In this document: piece after piece, positions 1-8,917 of the stretch
How positions within the stretch are numbered: position 1 is the first letter of the stretch
Layout: each line of letters begins with the position of its first letter
Assembly (NCBI RefSeq): GCF_002005145.1
Contig: NZ_CP019698.1
Span: forward strand, 2,418,001 to 2,482,000
DNA length: 64,000 nt
DNA from: Desulforamulus ferrireducens
GTDB lineage: Bacteria > Bacillota > Desulfotomaculia > Desulfotomaculales > Desulfotomaculaceae
Direction: 5' to 3'
The notes under the pieces: model-generated
The model's input: the letters and a program-made list of their open reading frames with translations, nothing else
Told to the model about the DNA's origin: nothing
Databases searched by the model: none
Translations under genes and position numbers: made by a program

Positions 1-2
1 GA

Positions 3-170
3 TTTGCCGAATTGAAAATTACAGAAGCACCTGAAAAGCTACCTATCCAGAACGATGCCAAACAGAGTGAAATCCGCATTGAACTTGGAGGAGTACGGAT
101 TGCTGCGGACAGCGCCTATCCGGTAGAAAAGATAGCCGCACTGCTTGGCCTATTTAAACAGCTATGCTAA
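3..170 (+). CDS. tnpA: IS66 accessory protein TnpA, C-terminal part
   Basis: The reading frame is open from the window edge and gives 55 residues ending in AALLGLFKQLC. The piece contains IRIELGGVRI and ends just after the start of tnpB, an ATG/TAA overlap typical of IS66 orf1/orf2. TnpA is a small helix-turn-helix accessory protein needed for IS66 transposition. The N-terminal DNA-binding part lies outside the window. The identification rests on position and the characteristic C-terminal pattern. Confidence 0.8.
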   Translation, partial: FAELKITEAPEKLPIQNDAKQSEIRIELGGVRIAADSAYPVEKIAALLGLFKQLC

Positions 171-517
171 GCCTGGCCGGAAAACGGGTATTTCTCGCCT
201 GCGGTCACACAGATATGCGGAAAAGCATCAACGGGCTTGCGGCCATTGTGGAAGGGAGTTTCAAACTTGACCCATGTGACGGGGCACTGTTCGTATTCTG
301 CAACAGAAGCCGCGACCGCATAAAAATATTGGAATGGGATGGCGACGGGTTCTGGCTTCACTTCAAACGTCTGGAAAAAGGACATTTTCGGTGGCCAACG
401 TCCGGTGAAGAACAGACCCTTGTGCTAACAGGTGAGGAATTGTCAATCCTATTAGGTGGGACAAGGGTGGCATTAAAGCTAAGGCGAGAAGAATTGCTGG
501 GAAAAAGAATTACATAA
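164..517 (+). CDS. tnpB: IS66 accessory protein TnpB (IS66 Orf2-like)
   Basis: The 117-residue protein has the hallmark of IS66 Orf2: an N-terminal CGHTDMRKSINGL (residues 13-25), then FVFCNRSRDRIKILEWDGDGFWL (residues 43-65, quoted here only as a family landmark in part: FCNRSRDRIKIL, WDGDGFWL), then a KRLEKGHFRWP stretch. The length is normal for the family. It starts inside the tnpA stop region, so the two are translationally coupled. TnpB is an accessory protein of transposition, of unknown biochemical activity, acting with TnpC. It appears intact. Confidence 0.93.
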   Translation: MLSLAGKRVFLACGHTDMRKSINGLAAIVEGSFKLDPCDGALFVFCNRSRDRIKILEWDGDGFWLHFKRLEKGHFRWPTSGEEQTLVLTGEELSILLGGTRVALKLRREELLGKRIT

Positions 518-588
518 AAACACGCAGAAATTAACCAAAATAGACAAAATCACTTGCTTTTCAAAGTTTTCCATGAGAATATGGGGAT

Positions 589-2136
589 ATGGAAACTGCA
601 AACAACTGGACCGAAATAATAGCTAAAAAGGATGCCCGTATAGCCGAACTGGAGATGCTCGTAAAGTTTTACGAGGAACAGTTTCGGCTTTCTAAACATC
701 GCCAATTTGGACCATCAAGCGAAAAGGGTACTCTGTCCGGTCAGCTTGGTCTGTTTGACGAGGCTGAAAATGAGGCTGATTTACAAAAATCCGAGCCGGG
801 GCTTGAAGAAATTACCTATGCCCGCCGCAAACGCATTGGCAAAAGAAAAGATGACCTGTCAGCGTTGCCGGTGGAGACGGTGGAACATACACTTCCCGAA
901 GAAGAACGAGTCTGCCCTGAATGCGGTGGGATGCTGCATGAAATGGGACATGATACCCGGCGCGAGCTTGTAATTATTCCGCCTCAGGTCAAGGTTGTGG
1001 AGCATAGACGTGCCGTACTATCCTGCCGGAACTGTGAAAAAAATGGCGACCATGTGCCAATAGTAAAGGCGGAAATGCCCAAGCCGCTAATCAGCGGCAG
1101 CCTTGCTTCACCATCCGCAGTGGCCCACATCATAACACAAAAATATGTTCAGCATACCCCACTGTACCGGCAAGAACAAGACTGGAAAAGGCAGGGGGTG
1201 CGGCTTTCCCGTCAGACTATGGCCAACTGGATCATCCGCTGCAGTGAGGATTGGCTGTTGCCCATTTATGAGCGAATGAAGGCCATATTGCTGACACAGG
1301 ATGTGCTTCATGCTGATGAGAGTACAGTGCAGGTTTTACGGGAACCTGGGAAGACTGCCGTTTCAAACAGCTATATGTGGTTGTACAGGACAAGTGGGGA
1401 TACAAAACGGCAGATTGTTCTCTTTGAGTATCAACCCAGCCGGTCAAGCACCCACCCGCGACAGTTTTTAAAGGGTTTTAGGGGTTTCCTGCACACAGAC
1501 GGCTATGCTGCCTATCACACATTGCCCGGGGTCACAGTTGTGGGCTGTTGGGTTCATATGCGGCGTAAATTCGAGGATGCCCTTAAGGCCATTCCAGATT
1601 CCGAAAGGGCTGTATCATCAGCAAATGATGCTGTTAGGCGCATTGGCTTACTTTTCCACCTGGAAGAACAGTGGGAAAGTTTAACCCCTGAAGAACGCTA
1701 CAAACTGAGATTAGAGAAATCTAAGCCTCTGGCAGAGGCTTTTTTTGGCTGGCTGCAAACGTTGACCGTCCTTCCCAAAACCGCTATGGGAAAGGCGGTG
1801 CACTATGCATTGGAACAGCGCGAATGGCTAATGAATGTCTACCTTGACGGGCGTACTGAACTCTCGAACAACCGCGCGGAAAATGCCGTGCGTCCCTTTG
1901 CCTTGGGCCGCAAAAATTGGTTGTTCTGCAATGCTGTCAAAGGGGCTATATCGAGCTCAGTAGTTTATTCCATCATAGAAACCGCCAAAGCAAACGGGCT
2001 GCTACCCTTTGAATATATGAAATTCCTACTTGAAACTGTTCCATCTACATCAGTTGGGGAATTGGATGCCCTATTACCTTGGGGCGAAGCTATCCCCGAA
2101 AAATGTCGCATGCCATTAACAAAGGAGAATGCCTAA
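589..2136 (+). CDS. tnpC: IS66 family transposase TnpC
   Basis: This 515-residue protein is the DDE transposase of the element. Visible parts are an N-terminal coiled region (residues ~10-40), a zinc-binding CPECGG (around 104-109) with a second CRNCEKN pair, and a DDE core with HADES (first Asp), LHTDGYAAY (second Asp) and ELSNNRAENAVRPFALGRKNW (catalytic Glu in the NNRAE motif). The length matches full TnpC proteins, and no frameshift is visible. The last bases overlap the start region of the next small gene, so the two are probably coupled. Confidence 0.95.
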   Translation: METANNWTEIIAKKDARIAELEMLVKFYEEQFRLSKHRQFGPSSEKGTLSGQLGLFDEAENEADLQKSEPGLEEITYARRKRIGKRKDDLSALPVETVEHTLPEEERVCPECGGMLHEMGHDTRRELVIIPPQVKVVEHRRAVLSCRNCEKNGDHVPIVKAEMPKPLISGSLASPSAVAHIITQKYVQHTPLYRQEQDWKRQGVRLSRQTMANWIIRCSEDWLLPIYERMKAILLTQDVLHADESTVQVLREPGKTAVSNSYMWLYRTSGDTKRQIVLFEYQPSRSSTHPRQFLKGFRGFLHTDGYAAYHTLPGVTVVGCWVHMRRKFEDALKAIPDSERAVSSANDAVRRIGLLFHLEEQWESLTPEERYKLRLEKSKPLAEAFFGWLQTLTVLPKTAMGKAVHYALEQREWLMNVYLDGRTELSNNRAENAVRPFALGRKNWLFCNAVKGAISSSVVYSIIETAKANGLLPFEYMKFLLETVPSTSVGELDALLPWGEAIPEKCRMPLTKENA

Positions 2137-2137
2137 G

Positions 2138-2419
2138 ATGTCCAGAGGCACCGCAACTAAATTTATGATGACTTTTGTCCAGGAATATCTGGACGGAAAG
2201 CGTAGTCGCTTAGACTTTGATTTAGATTTCAACCATTACCTGATAAAGCACTATGCAAAAATGGAACGAGAAAATCCGGATCTTGCGGAGTGCTTTAATT
2301 ATTACCTGGCTGAGGAAGGATTTGACCAAGCAGTGGGCCTGTCGGACGACCAGCACAGAAGGTTAATTCAAAAACAATTTAACGAATTCAAAGCGGCCCT
2401 GCGTGATGGATTTTTCTAG
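2138..2419 (+). CDS. small protein carried at the IS66 right end, copy 1
   Basis: I do not recognise a functional family. The protein is 93 residues, starts MSRGTATKFM, is rich in acidic and aromatic residues and has no membrane segment. I chose the ATG at 2138 because AAGGAG lies 10 bases upstream of it; the ATG nine bases earlier is almost on top of that ribosome binding site. The gene lies inside the IS, directly behind tnpC, and is duplicated at 2655-2936 with only one or two substitutions (for example DDQH versus DDRH). Its position suggests a passenger or accessory gene of this IS66 subgroup. Confidence 0.75.
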   Translation: MSRGTATKFMMTFVQEYLDGKRSRLDFDLDFNHYLIKHYAKMERENPDLAECFNYYLAEEGFDQAVGLSDDQHRRLIQKQFNEFKAALRDGFF

Positions 2420-2523
2420 GGGGAGCCAGTCATCCATATCCCCTTCGTCCACTCCTGGGCGCTTTTTTATATGTTAGCATACCCGTAGTGCTGACAGTAG
2501 GTGACGGAGGATTTGACGCTTAC

Positions 2524-2653
2524 CTTTGAATATATGAAATTCCTACTTGAAACTGTTCCATCTACATCAATTGGGGAATTGGATGCCCTATTACCTTGGG
2601 GCGAAGCTATCCCCGAAAAATGCCGTATGCCATTTACAAAGGAGAATGCCTAA
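2524..2653 (+). pseudogene. duplicated 3' tail of tnpC
   Basis: This is the last ~43 codons of tnpC (from FEYMKFLLETVP to the stop) repeated without the rest of the gene. It has no start of its own and is a by-product of the tandem duplication. Differences from the intact copy are V-to-I in STSIGEL and L-to-F in CRMPF. Confidence 0.85.
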
Positions 2654-2654
2654 G

Positions 2655-2936
2655 ATGTCCAGAGGCACCGCAACTAAATTTATGATGACTTTTGTCCAGG
2701 AATATCTGGACGGAAAGCGTAGTCGCTTAGACTTTGATTTAGATTTCAACCATTACCTGATAAAGCACTATGCAAAAATGGAACGAGAAAATCCGGATCT
2801 TGCGGAGTGCTTTAATTATTACCTGGCTGAGGAAGGATTTGACCAAGCGGTGGGCCTGTCGGACGACCGGCACAGAAGGTTAATTCAAAAACAATTTAAC
2901 GAATTTAAAGCGGCCCTGCGTGATGGATTTTTTTAG
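2655..2936 (+). CDS. small protein carried at the IS66 right end, copy 2
   Basis: This near-identical copy of the 93-residue protein at 2138-2419 lies in the second unit of the tandem duplication. The same AAGGAG site precedes the ATG at 2655. A longer frame starting at 2547 only runs through the duplicated tnpC tail out of frame and is not real. Preservation of the frame in both units, despite scattered substitutions, hints at selection or a recent duplication. Function unknown. Confidence 0.7.
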   Translation: MSRGTATKFMMTFVQEYLDGKRSRLDFDLDFNHYLIKHYAKMERENPDLAECFNYYLAEEGFDQAVGLSDDRHRRLIQKQFNEFKAALRDGFF

Positions 2937-3074
2937 GGGGAACCAGTTATCCATATCCCCCTCATCCATTCCTGGGCGCTTTTTATATATGTTAGCATAC
3001 CCGTAGTGCTGGCAACAGGTGACGTAGGATTTGACGCTTACGTGAAGGGCTGCTTACGCTCGAAAAATAATGGT

Positions 3075-3112
3075 TAAAAACACCCCTTAGCAAAATAGAC
3101 TGCTAAGGGGTA
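3075..3112 (-). terminator. terminator of the defence operon
   Basis: ACCCCTTAGCA and TGCTAAGGGGT form an 11-bp stem (3082-3111). Read on the minus strand it is followed by GTTTTTAA. It lies ~115 bases downstream of res and would end the minus-strand operon. Confidence 0.75.
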
Positions 3113-3224
3113 TTTATATGACTTTAAAAAGGATTAATTTTCAATAAAGACGAAACTCACAATTCATCTAATAATTCTTTTATGCTTATTGGTTTATCAA
3201 ATATTGCAGCGCCTGTTAAAAGAA

Positions 3225-6200
3225 CTACTTTACTACTACTTTCTCCTCTATAAATCCTTCAAAACTATCTATATCTTCAAATCCTACTTCAGTACCTAAA
3301 GCCTCAAAATGTTTCTTCCCGCATTCAATTTTAGCTCTTTCCGTTGGTCTCAAAGCATCAAACATAGTATCAGCTTTGGTTTCCAGTACAAAGTACAGTT
3401 TATCCTTGCCGTCCGCATCAATTAGTACAGCCCAGTCAGGATTATAGCTGCCTAAGGGAGTGGGTATGGTAAACCAGCCGGGAAGTTTTGCATACAACTT
3501 AACTTTGCTATTGTTTTCAAAGCTTCTGGCAAACTTCTCCTCGTTGGCACTATCATATACCACATATTCATATACTGATTTTTTACTTTCCATCATGTTT
3601 TTAGACAAATAGCCTATAAGTTCCTTACTTTCAAAAAGTTCTTGTGCGTAATATTCGTCGTTACCTATCTTCGTGTATTTAATGCCATCAACTATCATTA
3701 ACCTCATTTTAGCAGTGATAATTTGCGCTACCTGCTCCATATACTTTTGAGGGTTCTTCTTAAAAAGGTGGAGAGTATTGCTTCTTATCAGTATCTCCAC
3801 AATGGTTTTTCTGGTTAAATTGGTTTCATTTTGAAGATAGGCAATAATATCAGGCAGATTTTCCTGTTGGTTATCCAAAGCAACAGCATATCTATCTGAT
3901 TCTTCCGCCACAACGCCACCTGCACTAATATCAAGCCCTGCTTTCGTATATATAAGCTTTGGTGAACTTATAAATAAGCTTTTCTGCATCTCTCTACAAC
4001 ATTCATCGATTAGCTTTTCACTATCAAAATCTACAGAATAGGTAGTTTTGTATTTTATCCTATCCCATAGCTCTTTAAACTCAGGGTCAAGATAGACCCG
4101 CTTATTAAGCTTAATAGCTTTTTTATCGCTATTGTTCTTGATATTAAGTCCGCTACATACTTTTCTGGCAAGAGCCGTAATATCAGCTTTTACATGTTCA
4201 TAATCTTCCGGTACATTTAGCTTGTTGTCTTTTATATCAATTTTCAGCTTGTCTTGCACTTCACCTGTTTCATCAATATAGCCATTATCTAAAAATGCTT
4301 TGAATATGGCCTCAGAAGCTTCCTGTCCTAAATGCTTTATGCTTCCATCCTCTTGTTTTACCGGAATATTGGCAAATAAATGAGTTTCAATAATGCCAAA
4401 TCTTATGCCGCTTTCAGTTTCGTATTCTTTCTGGAGTTTAGCTGCAAATTCCTCATAGCTTTCATTAGCGATAACCGTCAATGTGTTTACAAAAGAACCA
4501 TACTGACGTTCTCCTTCCTGATTAACACAAAGACGCAGGCCACGACCAATCTCTTGACGCTTTTTAACCTCGCTCTGTGTTTCATTTAGGGTACATATCT
4601 GAAACACATTGGGGTTATCCCAGCCCTCACGTAATGCTGAGTGGGAGAAAATAAATCTAAGTTTAGTATCAAAAGATAAAAGACGTTCCTTGTCTTTCAT
4701 AATCAAGTTGTAAGTATCCTCATCATCTTGCGTAGAACCGCTGGTATCTTTTAAGACACCTTTCTTATCCGCTGAAAAATAGCCATTATGAACTTCTTCG
4801 GCTGTAGTATCTAAATCAATATCTTTAAACAGCGTATTATACTTAGGCAGTCTTATGAGGTCGTTATAATGTTTTTCAAAGAGCTTTGCATAGATACCCT
4901 TTTGAGGATTCCCATTTTCATCATAGTAGCGATAATTTGCCACACGGTCAATAAAGAACAGACTCAGCACTTTTATTCCCAGCTTGTTTAATACCAGTTC
5001 TTTATCTAAGTGCTCCTCTATTGTCTTTCTAATCTGCTGTTCTTTTATGGCCAGGTCGTCCACATCTCCTATAGGTTTACCTATACGTAAAATATCCGGC
5101 TTACTTGTAAAGGCAACGTATTCGTTCCCTTCTTCACAATAAATCTCGCTAATAATATATCCTTCATAGACATCACGCCCTCCGGATTTTTCATAAAGGT
5201 CATCTCCACGCTTAACCGTTACCGCTTTCCGTTTAACCACACCTCTTCTATCTTTGACATCCATCTCTATTTTGGCTGTTATAGGAGATTTTTTATTGTC
5301 TACAGATAAAAGCTTCAAGTAGGCTTTATTGTGGTAGTCTTTAGTTGTAAACCCGGCAACTTCTATCTGTTTAACCAGACCTAAATTATAGCTGTCTACT
5401 GCATCCAGCTTATAAACCAGATTGTGCCTTTCCACATGAGTAGCTGAGTAACGAAATATACATAATGGATTTAGGGACTTAATAGCCTCTTTGGCTTTAG
5501 GAGTCGTGTCTACAGATTGTGGCTCATCTATAATAACAATGGGTCTGGTCTCCTGAATAAGCTCAATAGGCTTCATACCGTTTAATCTGTCATTTGTCCT
5601 ATGAATAATATTAGCCTTAGTTTCCTTAGTAGGGTCTGTAAAACTCTTCCTAAAAGCGTCAATATTTATAACCATAATCTCGATATTATCGCTTACCGCA
5701 AAACTTCTTACCTGTTCCAGTTTGCTACTATCATATATAAAGTAGTGGTAAATTGTATTATCATATAATTCCTTAAAATGTTCCTCTGTAATCTGTAAGG
5801 TCTTATACACACCTTCTTTAATGGCAATACTGGGAACAACAATAATAAACTTGGAAAACCCATAGTTTTTATGGAGTTCAAAAATTGTCCTTAAATAAAC
5901 ATAGGTCTTACCTGTACCGGTTTCCATCTCAATATCAAAATCATACTCGCCGGCTTTTAGATACTTTGTTTGTGGCAGGCCATTTCTAAGCTGGACTTCT
6001 TGCAAATTTTTAAGAATCTCTTCTTCATCCAGTTCAAGCCTGTTGCCTATACCGTTTTCTGTATCAAACAGGCCTATTTGTCCATTATAAGCTGATACGG
6101 TAAAATTAGTATGCATAGGCGTTTGGCCTCTAAACAAATCCACAACGGAAGCTATGGCCTGCTGTTGGTATTCTAGGTTTTTATCAAATTTCAACTTCAT
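3225..6200 (-). CDS. res: type III restriction enzyme, Res (helicase/endonuclease) subunit
   Basis: This 991-residue protein is the ATP-dependent translocase and nuclease subunit of a type III restriction-modification system. Superfamily 2 helicase motifs are visible: METGTGKT (Walker A, residues 92-99), IIDEPQS (motif II, ~226), RYSATH (motif III) and QEIGRGLRL (motif VI). Near the C-terminus, NPDWAVLI followed by FVLETKAD forms the PD...ExK nuclease site. The length is normal for Res. It follows mod after 16 bases, so both are co-transcribed. The stop falls in a GTA-GTA-GTA repeat, and the frame immediately beyond it stays open for 27 protein-like codons; see findings. Confidence 0.95.
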   Translation of the reverse strand: MKLKFDKNLEYQQQAIASVVDLFRGQTPMHTNFTVSAYNGQIGLFDTENGIGNRLELDEEEILKNLQEVQLRNGLPQTKYLKAGEYDFDIEMETGTGKTYVYLRTIFELHKNYGFSKFIIVVPSIAIKEGVYKTLQITEEHFKELYDNTIYHYFIYDSSKLEQVRSFAVSDNIEIMVINIDAFRKSFTDPTKETKANIIHRTNDRLNGMKPIELIQETRPIVIIDEPQSVDTTPKAKEAIKSLNPLCIFRYSATHVERHNLVYKLDAVDSYNLGLVKQIEVAGFTTKDYHNKAYLKLLSVDNKKSPITAKIEMDVKDRRGVVKRKAVTVKRGDDLYEKSGGRDVYEGYIISEIYCEEGNEYVAFTSKPDILRIGKPIGDVDDLAIKEQQIRKTIEEHLDKELVLNKLGIKVLSLFFIDRVANYRYYDENGNPQKGIYAKLFEKHYNDLIRLPKYNTLFKDIDLDTTAEEVHNGYFSADKKGVLKDTSGSTQDDEDTYNLIMKDKERLLSFDTKLRFIFSHSALREGWDNPNVFQICTLNETQSEVKKRQEIGRGLRLCVNQEGERQYGSFVNTLTVIANESYEEFAAKLQKEYETESGIRFGIIETHLFANIPVKQEDGSIKHLGQEASEAIFKAFLDNGYIDETGEVQDKLKIDIKDNKLNVPEDYEHVKADITALARKVCSGLNIKNNSDKKAIKLNKRVYLDPEFKELWDRIKYKTTYSVDFDSEKLIDECCREMQKSLFISSPKLIYTKAGLDISAGGVVAEESDRYAVALDNQQENLPDIIAYLQNETNLTRKTIVEILIRSNTLHLFKKNPQKYMEQVAQIITAKMRLMIVDGIKYTKIGNDEYYAQELFESKELIGYLSKNMMESKKSVYEYVVYDSANEEKFARSFENNSKVKLYAKLPGWFTIPTPLGSYNPDWAVLIDADGKDKLYFVLETKADTMFDALRPTERAKIECGKKHFEALGTEVGFEDIDSFEGFIEEKVVVK

Positions 6201-6216
6201 TTTAGACCATACCTCC

Positions 6217-8184
6217 CTATATAGTTATAAACTCTTCAATTCCGCCGGATTTAAGTATCTCCTTGATATTGGTCTTGTTACTGTCTGACTTAAATCCATT
6301 ATCCTTAAATACAACTCTGCTGCTTTCAGGTGATAATTCTTTTATTTTTGTCAAAATACCCTTAGCAACCTCTGTTGTAATCTCATTATCAAGGCAAATC
6401 ATCAGCATGCCATAGCCAATAGAATAGACTTTCTTACCGGCAATCGTAAACTCATCAACTGGATAAGTCAGGTCAAGACCATATTTAAGCATTATCTCAT
6501 AAACAACATCAAATTCCGTCCTGCCTTCCACAAAATTGTCCACATAGTCCATTAAAGATTGCTCTAAATTATCATAATCCGGCTGCCACTTTCTGATATT
6601 AGAGGTATCAAGCTTAAACACCTTAAAGCCAATATCAAGGTTTTCTATATTTTCTTTATCTTTATATTCTTCTTTGATTTTTTCACCTGCACGGCGGATA
6701 CGCTCTTTGCCTATCTCACATATGTTTTTATAACCTGCCTTATAAGCTTCGGACTTTTCATCAGTTGGCTCTGGAAGCTGAACCATAATAAATCTACGAT
6801 TGCCACCATCTTCGGCATTAAGTTGCATTACGGCGTGGGCAGTAGTTGCGGAGCCTGAAAAAAAGTCGAGAATAACATCTGTAGGTTCTGTAAACGATTG
6901 TATGTGCTCTTTTACTATATTTACAACTTTAGGAGTATCAAAAGGAATCCCCAATGCAAAAAGCATATCTGTATCACTGCCACCATAATATAAAAGTGAT
7001 GGTATATTTTCATACATGTTATCTCGTAATAAATATTTTCTTTCAGGTTGCTTTGTTTCATCTTTTCCAAAAATAATTAAATTTTTTGCTAATAATTCCC
7101 GCATTGTAGCTGATGGATAACGCCAACCCTTAGCAGGAACAGGACAAGGTTTTCGTGTAATAGGATGAATTAGCGGAATAAAATAATCCTCAGGAGCCTT
7201 TTTGTTATTTGGCCAAGCCATAGAAACAGTACGATATACCTCTCCATTAGTATCAATATATTTATAAGCGGCTTCTCCTCCACTCAATTCCTTTTGTGAG
7301 GAAATCCATGCTTGAAATTCTGCATTTGCTTCATCAAGTGTCAATGTCTTACCAACCTTATTAAAAATCTGTTCTGCTTTCCTCAACATTGCCTTTGCAT
7401 TCTTTTTAGGACGTACCATTGTACAACTTTCAAAGAATTGTTCTTTATTCTTAGCAAATAATAAAATATATTCATGTTGATATGATACTCCTTTTGCATC
7501 ACCTTTCGGATTTCTCTTATCCCATATAATGGTACCCAAATCGTTTGATTCTCCAAATACTTCAGTACAAAGTTTGTGTAAATTAGTTACTTCATGTTCA
7601 TCTATGTTTATAACTATAAGCCCATTTTCAGATAACAGATTCCTTGCCAGCCTCAACCTTGGATACATCATATTGAGCCAATCAGTATGATAACGACCAC
7701 TCGTTTCAGTATTTGTGCTTATCGGCTTGCCATTGCCATCTATTTGTCCTGTAATTCTTTTGTAATTTTCAATGCTATCATAAAAATCGTCCTTATAGAC
7801 AAAATCTTTTCCCGTGTTGTAGGGCGGGTCAATATATATCATTTTAATCTTGCCATAGTAGCTTTTTTGCAAAAGCTTCAATACCTCGAGATTATCGCCT
7901 TCTATGTAAAGATTCTGAGTTGTATCCCAGTTTTTACTTTCTTCTTTACATGGTCTTAACGTTCCCAGTGAAGGTGTTTGGGATAAACGCAAGGCTCGTC
8001 CTTTTCCGTTCCAAGTAAAGTTATAACGTTCGTTACTATCATCTACATATTCACCTAAAACCTGTTTCAGCTTTTCAAAATCTACCTTTCCCTCTGTAAC
8101 AACTTCAGGAAATATGGTCATTAACTTCTTGATATTTTCTTCCCCTATGTCCGGGGTTTTGCCCGTAAGAGTTGTTTCTATCAT
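6217..8184 (-). CDS. mod: type III restriction-modification DNA methyltransferase, Mod subunit
   Basis: This 655-residue protein methylates adenine at N6 and supplies sequence recognition for the Res subunit. IYIDPPYNTG (residues 117-125) is the DPPY catalytic motif, and LDFFSGSATT (~440) is the S-adenosylmethionine motif. DPPY before FxG is the beta-class order typical of Mod. The central part (~230-420) has no conserved motif and should be the target recognition domain. The start overlaps the end of the DUF4391 gene by 4 bp, which indicates coupling. Confidence 0.95.
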   Translation of the reverse strand: MIETTLTGKTPDIGEENIKKLMTIFPEVVTEGKVDFEKLKQVLGEYVDDSNERYNFTWNGKGRALRLSQTPSLGTLRPCKEESKNWDTTQNLYIEGDNLEVLKLLQKSYYGKIKMIYIDPPYNTGKDFVYKDDFYDSIENYKRITGQIDGNGKPISTNTETSGRYHTDWLNMMYPRLRLARNLLSENGLIVINIDEHEVTNLHKLCTEVFGESNDLGTIIWDKRNPKGDAKGVSYQHEYILLFAKNKEQFFESCTMVRPKKNAKAMLRKAEQIFNKVGKTLTLDEANAEFQAWISSQKELSGGEAAYKYIDTNGEVYRTVSMAWPNNKKAPEDYFIPLIHPITRKPCPVPAKGWRYPSATMRELLAKNLIIFGKDETKQPERKYLLRDNMYENIPSLLYYGGSDTDMLFALGIPFDTPKVVNIVKEHIQSFTEPTDVILDFFSGSATTAHAVMQLNAEDGGNRRFIMVQLPEPTDEKSEAYKAGYKNICEIGKERIRRAGEKIKEEYKDKENIENLDIGFKVFKLDTSNIRKWQPDYDNLEQSLMDYVDNFVEGRTEFDVVYEIMLKYGLDLTYPVDEFTIAGKKVYSIGYGMLMICLDNEITTEVAKGILTKIKELSPESSRVVFKDNGFKSDSNKTNIKEILKSGGIEEFITI

Positions 8185-8906
8185 TCGTTATCGCCTCCAA
8201 GCAATTTATTTTTACTCTGTTCTAATCTTTTAATCTCTATATTTAGCTCCATTTTGCGGTTAAACTGGCTTTCCTTCTTAAGTTTAGACCGCAGATTTGC
8301 AATTCTTTGCTCTATATCTTCTATCTTTACCGAGAGTTCTCTTGCCTCAGCACCTGTTATAGTGTCATCTGTCGGCATAATGGCTGATAGATTATAAATA
8401 CTGATAGCGTCAACTATATCACTATAAAGTGTATAGAAGTTTGTAAACCTCATTTGCTTTATATCAAGCTTAGCGAATAAATCACTATCATTCCTTAACC
8501 AGTCAGTAGAGATAAATTCCTCAATGGTATTCTTGCTGCTGTCACTTTGGCTTGTCCTCTGGTGAGCCATATAAAACCGTATTTTATCTTCCAGCTTAAA
8601 AATCAGCAGCATAGGGTAGGGGATAGTCCTCATAATAATCTCAGCTATTCTGTTAAGCCCATATTCTTTATTTAAAATAACTTCTATAACTTCAATTTCC
8701 GGATATTCTCTTACTTCATCCTTATATGCCGGTATATTTATTGTTTCAGGTTTAAGGCAGTAGAGCCATACTACCTTGTTTATGGTATCTGTAAACAATG
8801 ATTTATCACTGGATGATAAATGGGCATTTTCATAAAATAACTTCTTGTAAATCGTACTACCGACAAAGCAACTATCAGGGATGTTTAAAAAACGATAATC
8901 ATCCAT
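8181..8906 (-). CDS. DUF4391 domain-containing protein
   Basis: The 241-residue soluble protein begins MDDYRFLNIPDS and has the features of the DUF4391 family, a protein of unknown activity repeatedly found beside type III Mod/Res genes. Residues ~185-235 (EIEDIEQRIANL to EQSKNKL, roughly) form a charged coiled coil, suggesting a structural or bridging role. It sits between the helicase (11-base gap) and mod (4-bp overlap), so it belongs to the operon. Family assignment comes from sequence pattern and context; no catalytic motif is visible. Confidence 0.8.
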   Translation of the reverse strand: MDDYRFLNIPDSCFVGSTIYKKLFYENAHLSSSDKSLFTDTINKVVWLYCLKPETINIPAYKDEVREYPEIEVIEVILNKEYGLNRIAEIIMRTIPYPMLLIFKLEDKIRFYMAHQRTSQSDSSKNTIEEFISTDWLRNDSDLFAKLDIKQMRFTNFYTLYSDIVDAISIYNLSAIMPTDDTITGAEARELSVKIEDIEQRIANLRSKLKKESQFNRKMELNIEIKRLEQSKNKLLGGDNE

Positions 8907-8917
8907 AGCTACTACCC

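Larger units (their letters stand above)
1..3041 (+). mobile_element. IS66-family insertion sequence, left end outside the window
   Basis: Three overlapping or adjacent genes (tnpA tail, tnpB, tnpC) in the usual IS66 order show the family. A fourth small gene follows tnpC. The right end reads ...GGATTTGACGCTTAC, whose complement starts GTAAGCG, matching the GTAA-type ends of IS66 elements. That end occurs twice, at 2501-2523 and 3019-3041, because the last ~517 bp are duplicated in tandem. The left terminal repeat and most of tnpA are not in the window, so completeness cannot be judged. Confidence 0.9.
2007..3041 (+). repeat. tandem duplication of the IS66 right end (two ~517-bp units)
   Basis: Unit 1 spans about 2007-2523 and unit 2 about 2524-3041. 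Both begin CTTTGAATATATGAAATTCC, inside the tnpC tail, and both end in GGATTTGACGCTTAC, the terminal repeat. Scattered substitutions (for example CAGTTGGG versus CAATTGGG, and changes in the 3' non-coding part) show that the duplication is not brand new. Each unit carries the tnpC tail, the small downstream gene and the terminal repeat. Confidence 0.92.

Noticed and set aside
4380-4589. Plus-strand frames inside res, mod, helicase and the metabolic genes
   Set aside because: They are mirror frames of strongly conserved minus-strand genes, lack ribosome binding sites and read as hydrophobic or low-complexity sequence.
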